A DNA stretch of 9,647 bases from an uncultured Lachnospiraceae bacterium (GCA_947174985.1 CAMWLB010000101.1:1-9647); one strand, 5' to 3'; positions 1-7,596 are shown, numbered from the stretch's first letter. The notes: generated from the sequence alone by a model not told the origin. Numbers and translations are program-made.

Positions 1-10
1 ACTCTGACCC

Positions 11-39
11 TTGAATCATTCTATTATAAAAACTATACT
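11..39 (+). promoter_or_regulatory. Predicted sigma-A promoter of the small exported-peptide gene
   Basis: TTGAAT at 11-16 and TATACT at 34-39 are separated by exactly 17 bp. These match the vegetative consensus (TTGACA/TATAAT) at 4 of 6 and 5 of 6 positions. Transcription would begin near position 46, giving a leader of about 25 nt with a strong ribosome binding site. The surrounding DNA is very AT-rich, so chance matches are possible, but the spacing and the position relative to the 55-codon gene make this the best promoter in the window. It means the small gene is probably transcribed on its own, against the direction of the neighbouring regulator. Confidence 0.65.
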
Positions 40-57
40 ATTAAAAATAAAATCATT

Positions 58-64
58 GGAGGTG
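58..64 (+). promoter_or_regulatory. Strong ribosome binding site of the small peptide gene
   Basis: GGAGGTG lies 7 nt before the ATG at 72, an almost perfect Shine-Dalgarno sequence at normal spacing. With the promoter at 11-39, it is the main reason to accept such a short reading frame as a real gene. Confidence 0.75.
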
Positions 65-71
65 CTTACAA

Positions 72-239
72 ATGAAACACATTTTCAAGCGGACTGTCAC
101 CGTTGCTGTTATTACTTCCCTATTGCTTTCTGTCTGCTCTTCAGCAAAGCGTACTTATGATTTTTCCAAGGAAAACCCTAAGGCTTCTGTCTGGCTTTTT
201 GCAGATGACGAACCGCTAAAAACAAAAAACCAAGGCTAA
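72..239 (+). CDS. Small exported peptide, candidate quorum-sensing pro-peptide
   Basis: This 55-residue product begins with a basic stretch (K2, K6, R7), then a hydrophobic core at about residues 8-22 and a plausible signal peptidase I site after S23-S24-A25. That leaves an exported tail of about 30 residues, containing ASVWLFADDEP near residues 38-48. C22 follows L-S-V, a poor lipobox, so a lipoprotein is less likely. The gene has its own promoter and a GGAGGTG ribosome binding site. Its TAA (237-239) overlaps the stop of the convergent double-XRE regulator by 4 bp. In RRNPP systems (PapR-PlcR, SHP-Rgg, NprX-NprR) the signal is a short exported pro-peptide encoded beside its cytoplasmic receptor, and this arrangement fits. 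No known pheromone sequence is recognised, so the role is inferred. It could instead be a small secreted or membrane protein of other function. The active part could be the C-terminal tail or the signal-sequence core, as in enterococcal pheromones. Confidence 0.7.
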   Translation: MKHIFKRTVTVAVITSLLLSVCSSAKRTYDFSKENPKASVWLFADDEPLKTKNQG

Positions 240-2107
240 TCATACCATTCCTTCATCTTTCTGCAATAGTGCGTTTCATAGGATTTTTCCCGACAGAACC
301 GGCTGAGCAGGATGCATGCCTGCAGTTCTGCCTGTCCACTACAGGCAGTCTCTGTAGGAATTCCCTGCTTCTGACATTCCATGTCGTTCCAGCATTTAGT
401 GTATATATAATTATGTAGCATGTATACTCTTCCCGATTTTAAACTTTCCTTGATGGCTCTGTCACTGATTCCGTTGGATTCCCAATATCTCCCTACATTT
501 CCCAGATGACTGGCTATCCCTTTCATCACCAGTAAATACATGCTGATGTGCGCTTCGACATCGTTTTCTTCTTCATATCGGTTATAGATTTCCCATAAGG
601 GTTTAAAATATCGCCACGCTTCCTGCTCTTCCACACGCGTCGCAATATTGTATATACAGCCGATTTCAGCGCATGTCAGATATCCCTCCTGCAGATTTTT
701 CATATCCGCTGACGCAACCGTGTACTCCAAGGCTTCCTCTATTTGTTCCACATATTCCCCGCACGTTATCTTCCCCTGTGCCAACTGATTAATCGCCTCC
801 GACCGCTTTACCTCCTGCCTGTTGCAGATATTCTGCATGGAAATCAGCGGCACCAGGCGCTGCAATAGTTTTTCTACTTTATCTTCTTCATGTGCGTTTG
901 TTGCTCTGTTCATTTCCCTATACAACACAACAGCCTCATAATTGTCTGAAATAACCTCCATACGCTGGTATTCGAAGGGAAGCCCCAGTCTTTCAAGCAA
1001 TTGCCTGACTACCACCATCTGCGCTCTGGTTTTATTCTTCTCCAGCCTCTGCAGGGTTCTGGGCTCACAAATGCCTTCGCAAAGCTGTTTCTGTGTCAGC
1101 CCCAGCAGTTTACGCCGCTTTCTTATCACATCCCCAATGCTGTCATTGTCTGTCTGCCAATACAGGTAACAGCAATTTTCCGTTTTTTCCGAGACATGGT
1201 ATTTTTGATATAACGCAGACAACGCCTTACGCAGTTCTCTTGTTTCTGCCATTTCTTTCTCAAAAAGCGCTCCCTGCGCAGAGACAGTCAGCAATTTTTC
1301 CTTTATCTCCAACAGCTCACAGAGATAGTACATTCTTCCCGTGGAACGTAACATGGCAATCGCCTGTCTGCAAAGGCGGAGCAGTTTTTCACATTCCCAG
1401 TCTTCCTTGGGCTGCTTCATCTGCACCATACCATAATAATATACCGCTTTGGGGAAAATTTTTACGCGTCCATACACATCTTTCACTACCTTTTGAAATT
1501 CTTCCAGCAGCAGTTCATACGCTGCCTTTTGATAGGCATATGGATCTTCTTCCCACTCTATTTTTCCGATGTCCCCGCCAAAGTGGATATACTCCAGAAG
1601 CAGATTCCATTCCTGCAGGGAAAATAACTGTTTCCTCCACTTGTCATACATAATTTCCGGCACGGTAAGCCGCAGTGCTTTCTCATACAACATGCACAGC
1701 TCTGCTTCCGGCACATTCCGGTATTGCGCAAGCTGTCCCTTCATTGCCAGATAAAATTGTCTTTCTATCACATTACTATGGCGGCAGTTATCCTGTTCAT
1801 ACTGCTCTATCAGGCTATCCGCTTCTTTATAATCCTTGTTTTCCACAGCCCGAAGCAGCGCCTTCCAGCTTTTCCACAGTACATGCTCATCCGGCTGCAG
1901 ATAGTCTTCATACCAGTCATTTGTCAGCCCCAGCCTTTCCAGAAACCTGTCCCTGACTATTTTTTCCGGCAGACGCTCTCCGGCCTCAATCCGCGCCAGC
2001 ATACTGGCAGAGCATATTCCTCTACTAAGTCTGTCTAACGTTACCTTTTTTCCTTTTCGCATCGCTTTTAAAAAAGTGTGAAAAGTCACTTCATGCGTTT
2101 TATCCAT
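236..2107 (-). CDS. Tandem double XRE-HTH / TPR-like regulator (PlcR/Rgg-like)
   Basis: A 623-residue cytoplasmic protein with no membrane segment. One XRE-type helix-turn-helix lies at about residues 9-62 and a second at about 323-377. Each is followed by a long alpha-helical region resembling TPR-type repeats. Both HTHs share the pattern GIC-x(5)-L-x-R-[IL]-E followed by a V-x-[DR]-x-[FL]-LERLGL stretch, so the protein looks like an internal duplication of one HTH-plus-helical unit. The IC-x(n)-RIE signature and HTH-TPR architecture recall RRNPP receptors such as PlcR, NprR and Rgg, which bind imported peptides through TPRs; those are usually about 280-420 residues with one HTH. The second recognition helix ends in RLEKNK rather than RIEAGE, so it may bind DNA differently or not at all. 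The start is set by AGGAGAG 8 nt before the ATG. It lies 44 bp downstream of the SseB-like gene and may share its transcript. The target genes are unknown. Confidence 0.85.
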   Translation of the reverse strand: MDKTHEVTFHTFLKAMRKGKKVTLDRLSRGICSASMLARIEAGERLPEKIVRDRFLERLGLTNDWYEDYLQPDEHVLWKSWKALLRAVENKDYKEADSLIEQYEQDNCRHSNVIERQFYLAMKGQLAQYRNVPEAELCMLYEKALRLTVPEIMYDKWRKQLFSLQEWNLLLEYIHFGGDIGKIEWEEDPYAYQKAAYELLLEEFQKVVKDVYGRVKIFPKAVYYYGMVQMKQPKEDWECEKLLRLCRQAIAMLRSTGRMYYLCELLEIKEKLLTVSAQGALFEKEMAETRELRKALSALYQKYHVSEKTENCCYLYWQTDNDSIGDVIRKRRKLLGLTQKQLCEGICEPRTLQRLEKNKTRAQMVVVRQLLERLGLPFEYQRMEVISDNYEAVVLYREMNRATNAHEEDKVEKLLQRLVPLISMQNICNRQEVKRSEAINQLAQGKITCGEYVEQIEEALEYTVASADMKNLQEGYLTCAEIGCIYNIATRVEEQEAWRYFKPLWEIYNRYEEENDVEAHISMYLLVMKGIASHLGNVGRYWESNGISDRAIKESLKSGRVYMLHNYIYTKCWNDMECQKQGIPTETACSGQAELQACILLSRFCREKSYETHYCRKMKEWYD

Positions 2108-2151
2108 CGTATATTCTCTCCTGATTTCCCGACCCTTTGTTTCCTACCCGA

Positions 2152-3000
2152 TTATTTTTGATAAAATGGTTCTACATTCTCTACCGCTTTTTCCCCAAAG
2201 CCGTCCTGATACGGTATCATGTCCAGATAAATATTTTTCAGATACGGGCGTGCGACAGCGGCAATTTGACCGAAAATCTCCTCCCTGTTTCCCGCAAAGT
2301 CCACCACGACCAGAAAACTCTGCACATTGTCCTTAATCATAAGCCTGAACCATGCGCGCTCTATGGCAGGCACGCCCCTCATATGCTCCTGCAGGGCTTC
2401 CACTAGTTCCGCCGGATATTCCTTCGGTTCCCCCACCATCACCTTTGTATCCTTGGTGATTTTATTTCGGGAGACTCCCTTTGTGCGCAAATCCTTCTGC
2501 GTCTTTAGATGTGCCATCAGCTTCCGGTTCAGCACAAAATTATCGCTGAATGGGTTTATCACAATACCTTCCGCCTGCTCATTTTTCTCCAAAAAAGCCG
2601 CATAATCGTCAAAAGTCAGTATCAGCGTATTGGGCTTTTCCATCTTCTGCCACTTTGCCAGCTCGTCATGATCCGTAAAAACAGGATAAAAATGCTTTCC
2701 TCCCGCACTGGACAGCATGGGCATCTGCATGGTCGTATTCTTCTGAAAAGTGGCTGTGCCGTCCTCGTTTGGCTTTGGCGGCTCAGACAAAAAGATAACC
2801 GACAGAAAATGCGCGTTCATCACAATCTCTTCAAAAAGCATGTTCATACCCGTCTCTGTCTGATTTTCCTTCGTTTCCTTAAGCAGCACATTTAAACGGA
2901 AATTTTCCAGCGGTTTGTTGACGTCAACCTTTTCCTTGTTCTCTGTTTCTTCCTGTTCCGCCTGGTCCTTTTTTCCTAACAAATTATCTAAAATTCCCAT
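2152..3000 (-). CDS. SseB-family protein (N- and C-terminal SseB domains)
   Basis: This soluble 282-residue protein has a charged, probably disordered linker at about 10-35. An SseB N-terminal-like domain follows at about 54-160, with the typical F-Y-P-V-F-T-D strand (104-110) and the V-I-N-P-F segment (147-151). An SseB C-terminal-like domain lies at about 186-280. The family is named for E. coli SseB, linked to enhanced serine sensitivity, but its biochemical function is unknown and Firmicute members are mostly uncharacterised. The start at 3000 (protein begins MGILDNLL) is preferred because AAAGGA stands about 6 nt upstream. An in-frame ATG at 3048 would add 16 residues with no conserved features. 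A 115-bp gap separates it from the upstream membrane-anchored gene, so it may have its own promoter. The double-XRE regulator follows 44 bp downstream. Whether the two are functionally linked cannot be told from sequence. Confidence 0.8.
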   Translation of the reverse strand: MGILDNLLGKKDQAEQEETENKEKVDVNKPLENFRLNVLLKETKENQTETGMNMLFEEIVMNAHFLSVIFLSEPPKPNEDGTATFQKNTTMQMPMLSSAGGKHFYPVFTDHDELAKWQKMEKPNTLILTFDDYAAFLEKNEQAEGIVINPFSDNFVLNRKLMAHLKTQKDLRTKGVSRNKITKDTKVMVGEPKEYPAELVEALQEHMRGVPAIERAWFRLMIKDNVQSFLVVVDFAGNREEIFGQIAAVARPYLKNIYLDMIPYQDGFGEKAVENVEPFYQK

Positions 3001-3065
3001 ATAATTCCTTTCTTCACATTCCATTCCTGCTTCATCTTGCAAAATCATTCTCTTCTACATTTCCC

Positions 3066-3074
3066 ATTATGACA
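3066..3074 (-). promoter_or_regulatory. Weak candidate extended -10 promoter for the SseB-like gene
   Basis: Read on the minus strand, the 115-bp gap between the calcium-loop protein gene and the SseB-like gene contains TGTCATAAT, an extended -10 form (TGn plus CATAAT). No convincing -35 element stands at the right distance. The rest of the gap holds an AT-repeat run (about 3083-3096) and a short inverted repeat, AAAAAG-N4-CTTTTT (3102-3117), too AT-rich to be a firm terminator. This is recorded only as the most plausible place for a separate start of transcription. Confidence 0.25.
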
Positions 3075-3115
3075 TTTGAGATGATATATATACTATACAA
3101 CAAAAAGTCCGCTTT

Positions 3116-4030
3116 TTACAGCCCTTCCCAAAATATATCGGCATAATAATCCTTATCAAATAAAACTTCCTCTGCCTCTTCTGCTTCAGGCTCTGCAATT
3201 TCTTCCAGCAGAATCTTATCCTCCATACAGTCATATATCTTAATTTGGTTACTTCCAAAATTCTGATAATAACTGCGCAGTTCCACCAACTCCCCATCCA
3301 CAATCCGATACGCGCTGCAGTTATATTCCCGCATACTTGGATGTGCTATCACAAACGCTTTCTTTTCTTCATATATCTTATAATTGCCATGAAGTTCAAT
3401 CGGCTCTTCCATAAAAATACCTTGATGCACATCCCATAAATACACGTATTGCGAATTAAAATTACTTTTTCCCCACGGAAAATACACTACCGTCAAATCA
3501 GAATAGCCGTCAAAGTTCACATCGTCAAAACGTACATCCCCGTACTCTATATCACATCCAAGTTCCGGATAACCCCCGCCATAGAAAAGCTCCTGCAAGA
3601 CTCTCCCATCCATATCCAAAAGGCATATGCGGTATGCATACCCCGATATATCACCGGCACAATACTCCTCAAAGGTGTTTTGAATTGTAACGGTATACTG
3701 TGCACTGCCTGCTGCAAATTCCATGACAATTTTCGGCTCTTCTTGTTCTATCTTGCTGTGGGTGGCTTCTGCCACCGTCGCTGCTTCCGTGACTGCCAAT
3801 GCTGCCGACTTCACAACTTCTGTTCCTGTATCAAATACCATTGCCGCCGCTGACTCCACTCCTGCTGCCGACACAATCGGTTGAAATGCTGTTTCTGTTT
3901 TGTCACTCTGCCTGTTATTCCTCTGCTCTGAGACAGCAGTTATCCGCCATACCGCCACCCCCGCTATCAAAAAGAGACTTAACAGGCAAAGCACTGCCCA
4001 TAATTTCTTTTTCCGCCCGGCTTTCATCAT
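3116..4030 (-). CDS. Membrane-anchored extracellular protein with FG-GAP/EF-hand-like calcium loop
   Basis: A 304-residue protein with a basic N-terminus (RKKK, 6-9) and one hydrophobic segment at about 10-31, acting as a signal anchor or uncleaved signal sequence. There follows an Ala/Val/Thr/Glu-rich, low-complexity linker at about 50-95 that would hold the domain away from the membrane. The main domain (about 100-270) contains D170-x-N172-x-D174-G-x-x-D178-L, the Asp-rich calcium loop of FG-GAP and EF-hand-like repeats, in the form common in XAC2610-like predicted surface proteins. The C-terminus is strongly acidic (about 277-290). The gene begins 30 bp after the upstream multi-pass membrane protein gene with a modest ribosome binding site (AGAGGG), so the two are probably cotranscribed. 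A surface-exposed role is inferred; no enzyme motif or ligand can be named. ATG codons at 4030 and 4027 are both possible starts. Confidence 0.75.
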   Translation of the reverse strand: MMKAGRKKKLWAVLCLLSLFLIAGVAVWRITAVSEQRNNRQSDKTETAFQPIVSAAGVESAAAMVFDTGTEVVKSAALAVTEAATVAEATHSKIEQEEPKIVMEFAAGSAQYTVTIQNTFEEYCAGDISGYAYRICLLDMDGRVLQELFYGGGYPELGCDIEYGDVRFDDVNFDGYSDLTVVYFPWGKSNFNSQYVYLWDVHQGIFMEEPIELHGNYKIYEEKKAFVIAHPSMREYNCSAYRIVDGELVELRSYYQNFGSNQIKIYDCMEDKILLEEIAEPEAEEAEEVLFDKDYYADIFWEGL

Positions 4031-4060
4031 ATCTTTTCTAATCCCTCTCTAACACTCTTA

Positions 4061-5404
4061 TCAATCCATCAGTCCCGCTGCAAATGCCGTTAAAATAACC
4101 AAAAAAAGCAAAAACACTACTACAAACATATATTTCATCTGACGATCCAGTATCCTGCGCCGCTCTCCCTGTATGCTTCCCATTTTAGGCAGTTTTACCT
4201 TTTGTTTTGCCGGAACTTTTGATTTCTCATTTCCCGTAAACTGTCCGGCATACTGAAAAATTTCTTCTGCCTTTTCATCTCCCCTAAAAACCGTGCAGAC
4301 ACTGCCATCTCCAAACAAAATTTCACGGCTCCATATCTCGCCCCTGAACCTCCATCCGCTGATACCCGTCATTATCCCCCAGTAATATATCGCACAAGGA
4401 CAGTTTTCATCTATTAGAAAATGCCTTGTCACAGTAAAATCTTTTCCTTTTATGATTGGTTGTTCCAAAAAGTATTCGGACAAAAACATCTCAATCATCC
4501 GCTCCCGCGCGCCTGAAAAACCAAACCTTTTCCATGTCTTTACTGTTGGCAGGACTGCCGCCGTCACAAAAACAATAACGCCAAAAATTCCAAGTACCAT
4601 TGCAAACAACCATGCACCCATATCCGAATTCTTCCGGCACAATTTTGCAAGAACCGCCAACATGGGAATCCAGAAAAGCAATACGCCCCGCAACTGCGCA
4701 TTTTGATAAAACAAAAGGTATCGAATAAAATATGACGCCTGCCGCTTGCCCTTCTGATAAGGAAAGCAAGTGATTTTATGTGAAACAGCAAGCGTTATAA
4801 TTGCCAACAGCAGCAACAACATTTTAAACAGCAGCATAGACAGAGCATACAAAAAAACACACAGAAAAAAGTTAGAGTGAAAACCTATTCTGTCCGATAC
4901 CTCTCCCAATGCTTCAAAAGGATTTCCCACAAAAAGACTGTACAATGACAGACATACAATCACCGCTGCAATTGCAAAGTCAGGGATATAGGAATATTTC
5001 CAAAGCCTGCTCTCTTCCACCGCTTCCCTCTGCCTTTTACGCAGGCAGCAGGCTGCATACCACAGACTAACAAACAAAACAATCAGGCAAAGCAACTCCA
5101 GCGGCAGTTCTGCCGAAGTAAACAACGCTGTTATCTCCTTCTGCTTCTGTTCTGTCGGAATCCCTTGGTGAACTCCCAGATACATAGCCGCACCCATCGC
5201 CACAGAACCAGGAAACAGAAAAAGTGCTATCGTTTCTCCATCCGTCCTTCTTTTAATCAGTCTGTATAAATCCACCGCATATATAACCATGCTGACCAGT
5301 ATCCACATAATAAGCAGAAAAGCCACATCCAGACCAATACCTTCCAAGCTGCCGAGTAAACCCTCTAACAGGCGAAAAACAGCTAATTTTTGTATCTCCT
5401 CCAT
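4061..5404 (-). CDS. Multi-pass membrane protein of unknown function
   Basis: This 447-residue protein has about eight hydrophobic segments, near 25-47, 59-78, 103-121, 141-160, 177-207 (long, possibly two), 238-256, 263-287 and 424-445. A soluble region at about 290-423 lies between the last two. It contains a possible beta-rich stretch (VTRHFLIDE, then YYWGI at 340-344) and a basic section before the final helix. I recognise no family or catalytic motif. The start at 5404 is chosen because its ATG shares the A of the endonuclease IV stop (TGATG), a classic translational-coupling junction, with AAGGAG about 11 nt upstream. An ATG at 5491 would add 29 poorly hydrophobic residues lying inside the upstream gene. 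Position after an ECF sigma/anti-sigma pair suggests an envelope role, but that is inference. It could be a transporter-like, sensory or scaffold protein. Confidence 0.75.
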   Translation of the reverse strand: MEEIQKLAVFRLLEGLLGSLEGIGLDVAFLLIMWILVSMVIYAVDLYRLIKRRTDGETIALFLFPGSVAMGAAMYLGVHQGIPTEQKQKEITALFTSAELPLELLCLIVLFVSLWYAACCLRKRQREAVEESRLWKYSYIPDFAIAAVIVCLSLYSLFVGNPFEALGEVSDRIGFHSNFFLCVFLYALSMLLFKMLLLLLAIITLAVSHKITCFPYQKGKRQASYFIRYLLFYQNAQLRGVLLFWIPMLAVLAKLCRKNSDMGAWLFAMVLGIFGVIVFVTAAVLPTVKTWKRFGFSGARERMIEMFLSEYFLEQPIIKGKDFTVTRHFLIDENCPCAIYYWGIMTGISGWRFRGEIWSREILFGDGSVCTVFRGDEKAEEIFQYAGQFTGNEKSKVPAKQKVKLPKMGSIQGERRRILDRQMKYMFVVVFLLFLVILTAFAAGLMD

Positions 5405-6237
5405 CACTTCAGCAACTCCTTCAATTTCTGTATTTCTGCCACATGTCCCGCCGTGTCTGTCGGCGTTTCCAAGATAAAAGGCAGTTCGCAAAGGGCAGGA
5501 TTTGACACAATGGCAAGCAAGGCCTCCATCCCTATCTTCCCTTCCCCTAACAGAGCATGCCGGTCCTTATGGCTTCCTCTGTCGTTCAGGCTGTCGTTTA
5601 AGTGAAACGCTTTCAGTTTTTCAAGCCCAATCACGCTGTCAAACTCTTTCAGCACGCCGTCCAGGTCTTCGACGATATCATATCCGGCATCCCACATATG
5701 GCAGGAATCCATGCAGACCCCTACCTTTTCCGACAGTTCCACCCTGTTCATAATCTCTCTCAGTTCCTCAAAGCTTCTGCCAATCTCCGTTCCTTTGCCC
5801 GCCATCGTCTCCAACAGCACCATGGTGCGCATCTCTGGATAAAGCACCTTGTTCAGCACATCCGCTATCTGCACGACCGCCGTATCAGTGCCTTGTCCCA
5901 CATGGCTTCCCGGATGAAAATTATAGAAATTCCCCGGAAAATACTCCATCACCTTTAAATCGCCCGCCATCATCTCCGCGGCAAGCTCCCGCAGATGCCC
6001 GTCACTTGAGCAGGCATTCATCGTGTATGGCGCATGCGCTACTACACAGCGCAGTCCGCCCTCCCCAAAGAGAGCAGCAAAGGCCTTCAGGTCACGCTCA
6101 TCCAACGCCCGCGCTTTCGCGCCGCGTGGATTCCTTGCGAAAAACTGCAATGTATTCGCTCCTATTTCCAAAGCCTCCCTGCCCATATGCGCATATCCCT
6201 TAGCAACCGACATATGTGCTCCTATTGTAAGAAGCAT
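5404..6237 (-). CDS. nfo: Endonuclease IV (AP endonuclease)
   Basis: Endonuclease IV is a zinc-dependent base-excision-repair enzyme that cleaves DNA 5' to abasic sites in the cytoplasm. The 277-residue length matches the family. All nine metal ligands expected from the E. coli enzyme are visible: H68 (AHAP), H108 (NFHPGSH), E143 (LLET), D177 and H180 (MDSCH), H212 (FHLNDS), D225 and H227 (DRH), and E257 (LET). The LGEG motif at about 230-233 is also present, so the enzyme should be active. The start is fixed by GGAGGAGG 6 nt upstream of the ATG. The gene overlaps the end of the anti-sigma gene by 16 bp, and its stop shares one base with the start of the next membrane protein. It is thus embedded in the sigma-factor operon, an unusual home for a repair gene and a hint of stress-linked expression. 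Confidence 0.97.
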   Translation of the reverse strand: MLLTIGAHMSVAKGYAHMGREALEIGANTLQFFARNPRGAKARALDERDLKAFAALFGEGGLRCVVAHAPYTMNACSSDGHLRELAAEMMAGDLKVMEYFPGNFYNFHPGSHVGQGTDTAVVQIADVLNKVLYPEMRTMVLLETMAGKGTEIGRSFEELREIMNRVELSEKVGVCMDSCHMWDAGYDIVEDLDGVLKEFDSVIGLEKLKAFHLNDSLNDRGSHKDRHALLGEGKIGMEALLAIVSNPALCELPFILETPTDTAGHVAEIQKLKELLK

Positions 6238-7070
6238 TCGATTCCTCCTCCGTTTTCATCAAATTTACGAAAGAATATGTCCAAAAAAGAGGGAATGTCT
6301 GAATCCTCTATGTTAAAACCTGTATTGGCAGATGTTATAAGCAGTTTCCCGTCACGAATAGCCATGCTTATTTTAAAAAACCTGTTGGAACCGTCCATGT
6401 TCATCACATTTTCCGTCACGGCATATTCTATTACCCATTCCGTATCTATCCTGTACGCGTCGCTGTATCTTGCCCGCTGAAACAGCACATGGTTTTCTTC
6501 CATAAATTTCACAAAGGCAGCCCGCCATTTTTGTACATATTCTTCCTCAGACATGTCTGGTGTGTAACCATAATATTTATCATACCATGCATACCATGCT
6601 TCTTCAAGATCACCTTCCTGAAACGCTCCTCTTATGCTTTGGAATCCGCTTGCAAAATCAATCATGGCGGCCGCCTCTTCATATTTTTCTTCCTTCAAAA
6701 GCTTAAAGAACCGGCTGCACACCATCACTTCATCCAAATTTGTAAAGCAAAGACCTTCACCCCTATATTCATGATACCCCATAATACCCACAAAGGTAAG
6801 GGGAATCAGCAAAAGCACTGCTGCAAGAGAAAGTCTCCACCGGTGTTTTATTCTGCGAAAGATTCTCTGAATTCTCTTCTCCTCTTCCGCCAAAAAAACT
6901 TCCTCCTCAGGCAGCAATGTTACTTCCGGAATCTTAAACTTTTCCTGCAAGGCTCTGCACTCCGCACACTCTGCCAAATGCTCCTCCACCAACCCCCTGC
7001 TCTCCTCACTGCAAACCTCATCCTCATACAGAGGAAGCAAATCCTTTATGACTTCACAAGATAGTTTCAT
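6222..7070 (-). CDS. Membrane-bound zinc-finger anti-sigma factor
   Basis: A 282-residue, single-pass membrane protein. The N-terminal cytoplasmic ZAS-type zinc finger is visible as C5 ... H31-x3-C35-x2-C38, the pattern that binds ECF sigma factors. An acidic and basic linker (about 55-79) leads to one transmembrane helix at about 79-99. An extracytoplasmic domain of about 180 residues follows, rich in Tyr, Phe and Trp; I cannot assign it to a named family, and it presumably senses the signal. The ATG at 7070 lies one base after the sigma factor stop. Its ribosome binding site (GAGGTG, 7075-7080) encodes the last residues of the sigma factor, so translation of the pair is coupled and their ratio fixed. 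An upstream in-frame ATG at 7121 would add 17 residues inside the sigma gene and is disfavoured. Expected role: hold the ECF sigma factor at the membrane until an envelope signal releases it. Confidence 0.9.
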   Translation of the reverse strand: MKLSCEVIKDLLPLYEDEVCSEESRGLVEEHLAECAECRALQEKFKIPEVTLLPEEEVFLAEEEKRIQRIFRRIKHRWRLSLAAVLLLIPLTFVGIMGYHEYRGEGLCFTNLDEVMVCSRFFKLLKEEKYEEAAAMIDFASGFQSIRGAFQEGDLEEAWYAWYDKYYGYTPDMSEEEYVQKWRAAFVKFMEENHVLFQRARYSDAYRIDTEWVIEYAVTENVMNMDGSNRFFKISMAIRDGKLLITSANTGFNIEDSDIPSFLDIFFRKFDENGGGIECFLQ

Positions 7071-7071
7071 C

Positions 7072-7596
7072 CTACACCTCTTTTCCGCGCTCATTGTCTT
7101 CGCATATTTTTTGTTTGGCACGATAATAGGTCACCCGTGCCCAGCTTTCCGTTTTTCCATATTGCAACGCAATTTCTCTCAGCTTCACACCACCAAACAC
7201 ATGCATCACAAAGACCTCTCTGTACGGTTCCTCAAGCCTCTGTACTGCCCGTCTAATGCGCTCATATTCCTCCCGCCGGACGGAAATATCCTCCGGTGAT
7301 GGAGAATTGTCTGCCAAAGTCAGTTCTCCCAATTCCTTATCACTGAACCGGCTTTTCCTCCTACGCTCCTGCAGCCACGCGTTTTTGCCAATCTGGCACA
7401 GCCATGTATAAATGCTGCATCTGCCTTCAAACTTGTCCACATGCAGAAATGCCTGATAGAAGGTTTCTTGTAAAAGCTCCTCTGCCTCCTGTGGACTTCC
7501 CGTCAGGGACAAGAGAAAGCGATATACCTTTTTTCCATATTCCTGATATATTTCTTTAAACGCTGCCATGTCTCCTCCCTGTCTGCCTGATAGCAT
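7072..7596 (-). CDS. ECF-type RNA polymerase sigma factor
   Basis: At 174 residues this has the two-domain ECF layout. Region 2 spans about 11-80 (AFKEIYQEYG, YRFLLSLTG, the acidic EAEELLQETF stretch, then Y-T-W-L and the basic QERRRK end). Region 4 spans about 113-165, with an HTH around LREIALQYGKTESWARV that reads the -35 element. Two starts compete. The ATG at 7596 keeps the conserved GD-x-x-AF residues at the start of region 2 but has a weak ribosome binding site. The ATG at 7569 has GGAGGAG close upstream but loses the conserved Gly-Asp. I prefer 7596 on homology. The start overlaps the acyltransferase gene by 41 bp (14 bp with the later start). Cotranscribed with the anti-sigma factor one base downstream. 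Its regulon cannot be read from sequence, but the operon it sits in is the obvious candidate. Confidence 0.92.
   Translation of the reverse strand: MLSGRQGGDMAAFKEIYQEYGKKVYRFLLSLTGSPQEAEELLQETFYQAFLHVDKFEGRCSIYTWLCQIGKNAWLQERRRKSRFSDKELGELTLADNSPSPEDISVRREEYERIRRAVQRLEEPYREVFVMHVFGGVKLREIALQYGKTESWARVTYYRAKQKICEDNERGKEV

Noticed and set aside
129..140. Lipobox (L-S-V-C) in the small peptide, implying a lipoprotein
   Set aside because: Val just before the Cys is unfavourable, and a better signal peptidase I site follows at S-S-A; it is kept only as an alternative.
1093..1653. A plus-strand open frame of 186 codons opposite the double-XRE regulator
   Set aside because: It is rich in Pro, His, Ser and Phe, has no ribosome binding site or family motif, and lies opposite a clear gene; it is an antisense shadow.
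3102..3117. Short inverted repeat AAAAAG-N4-CTTTTT at the end of the calcium-loop protein gene as a terminator
   Set aside because: The stem is nearly all A-T pairs with one G-C pair and overlaps the stop codon, too weak to call as a terminator.
5405..5491. Longer start for the multi-pass membrane protein, adding 29 residues
   Set aside because: The extra part is translated from inside nfo and looks non-conserved, while the ATG at 5404 has a TGATG coupling junction and an upstream AAGGAG.
6489..7064. A plus-strand open frame of 191 codons opposite the anti-sigma gene
   Set aside because: Low-complexity Phe/His/Lys-rich translation, no ribosome binding site, fully opposite a well-supported zinc-finger anti-sigma factor.
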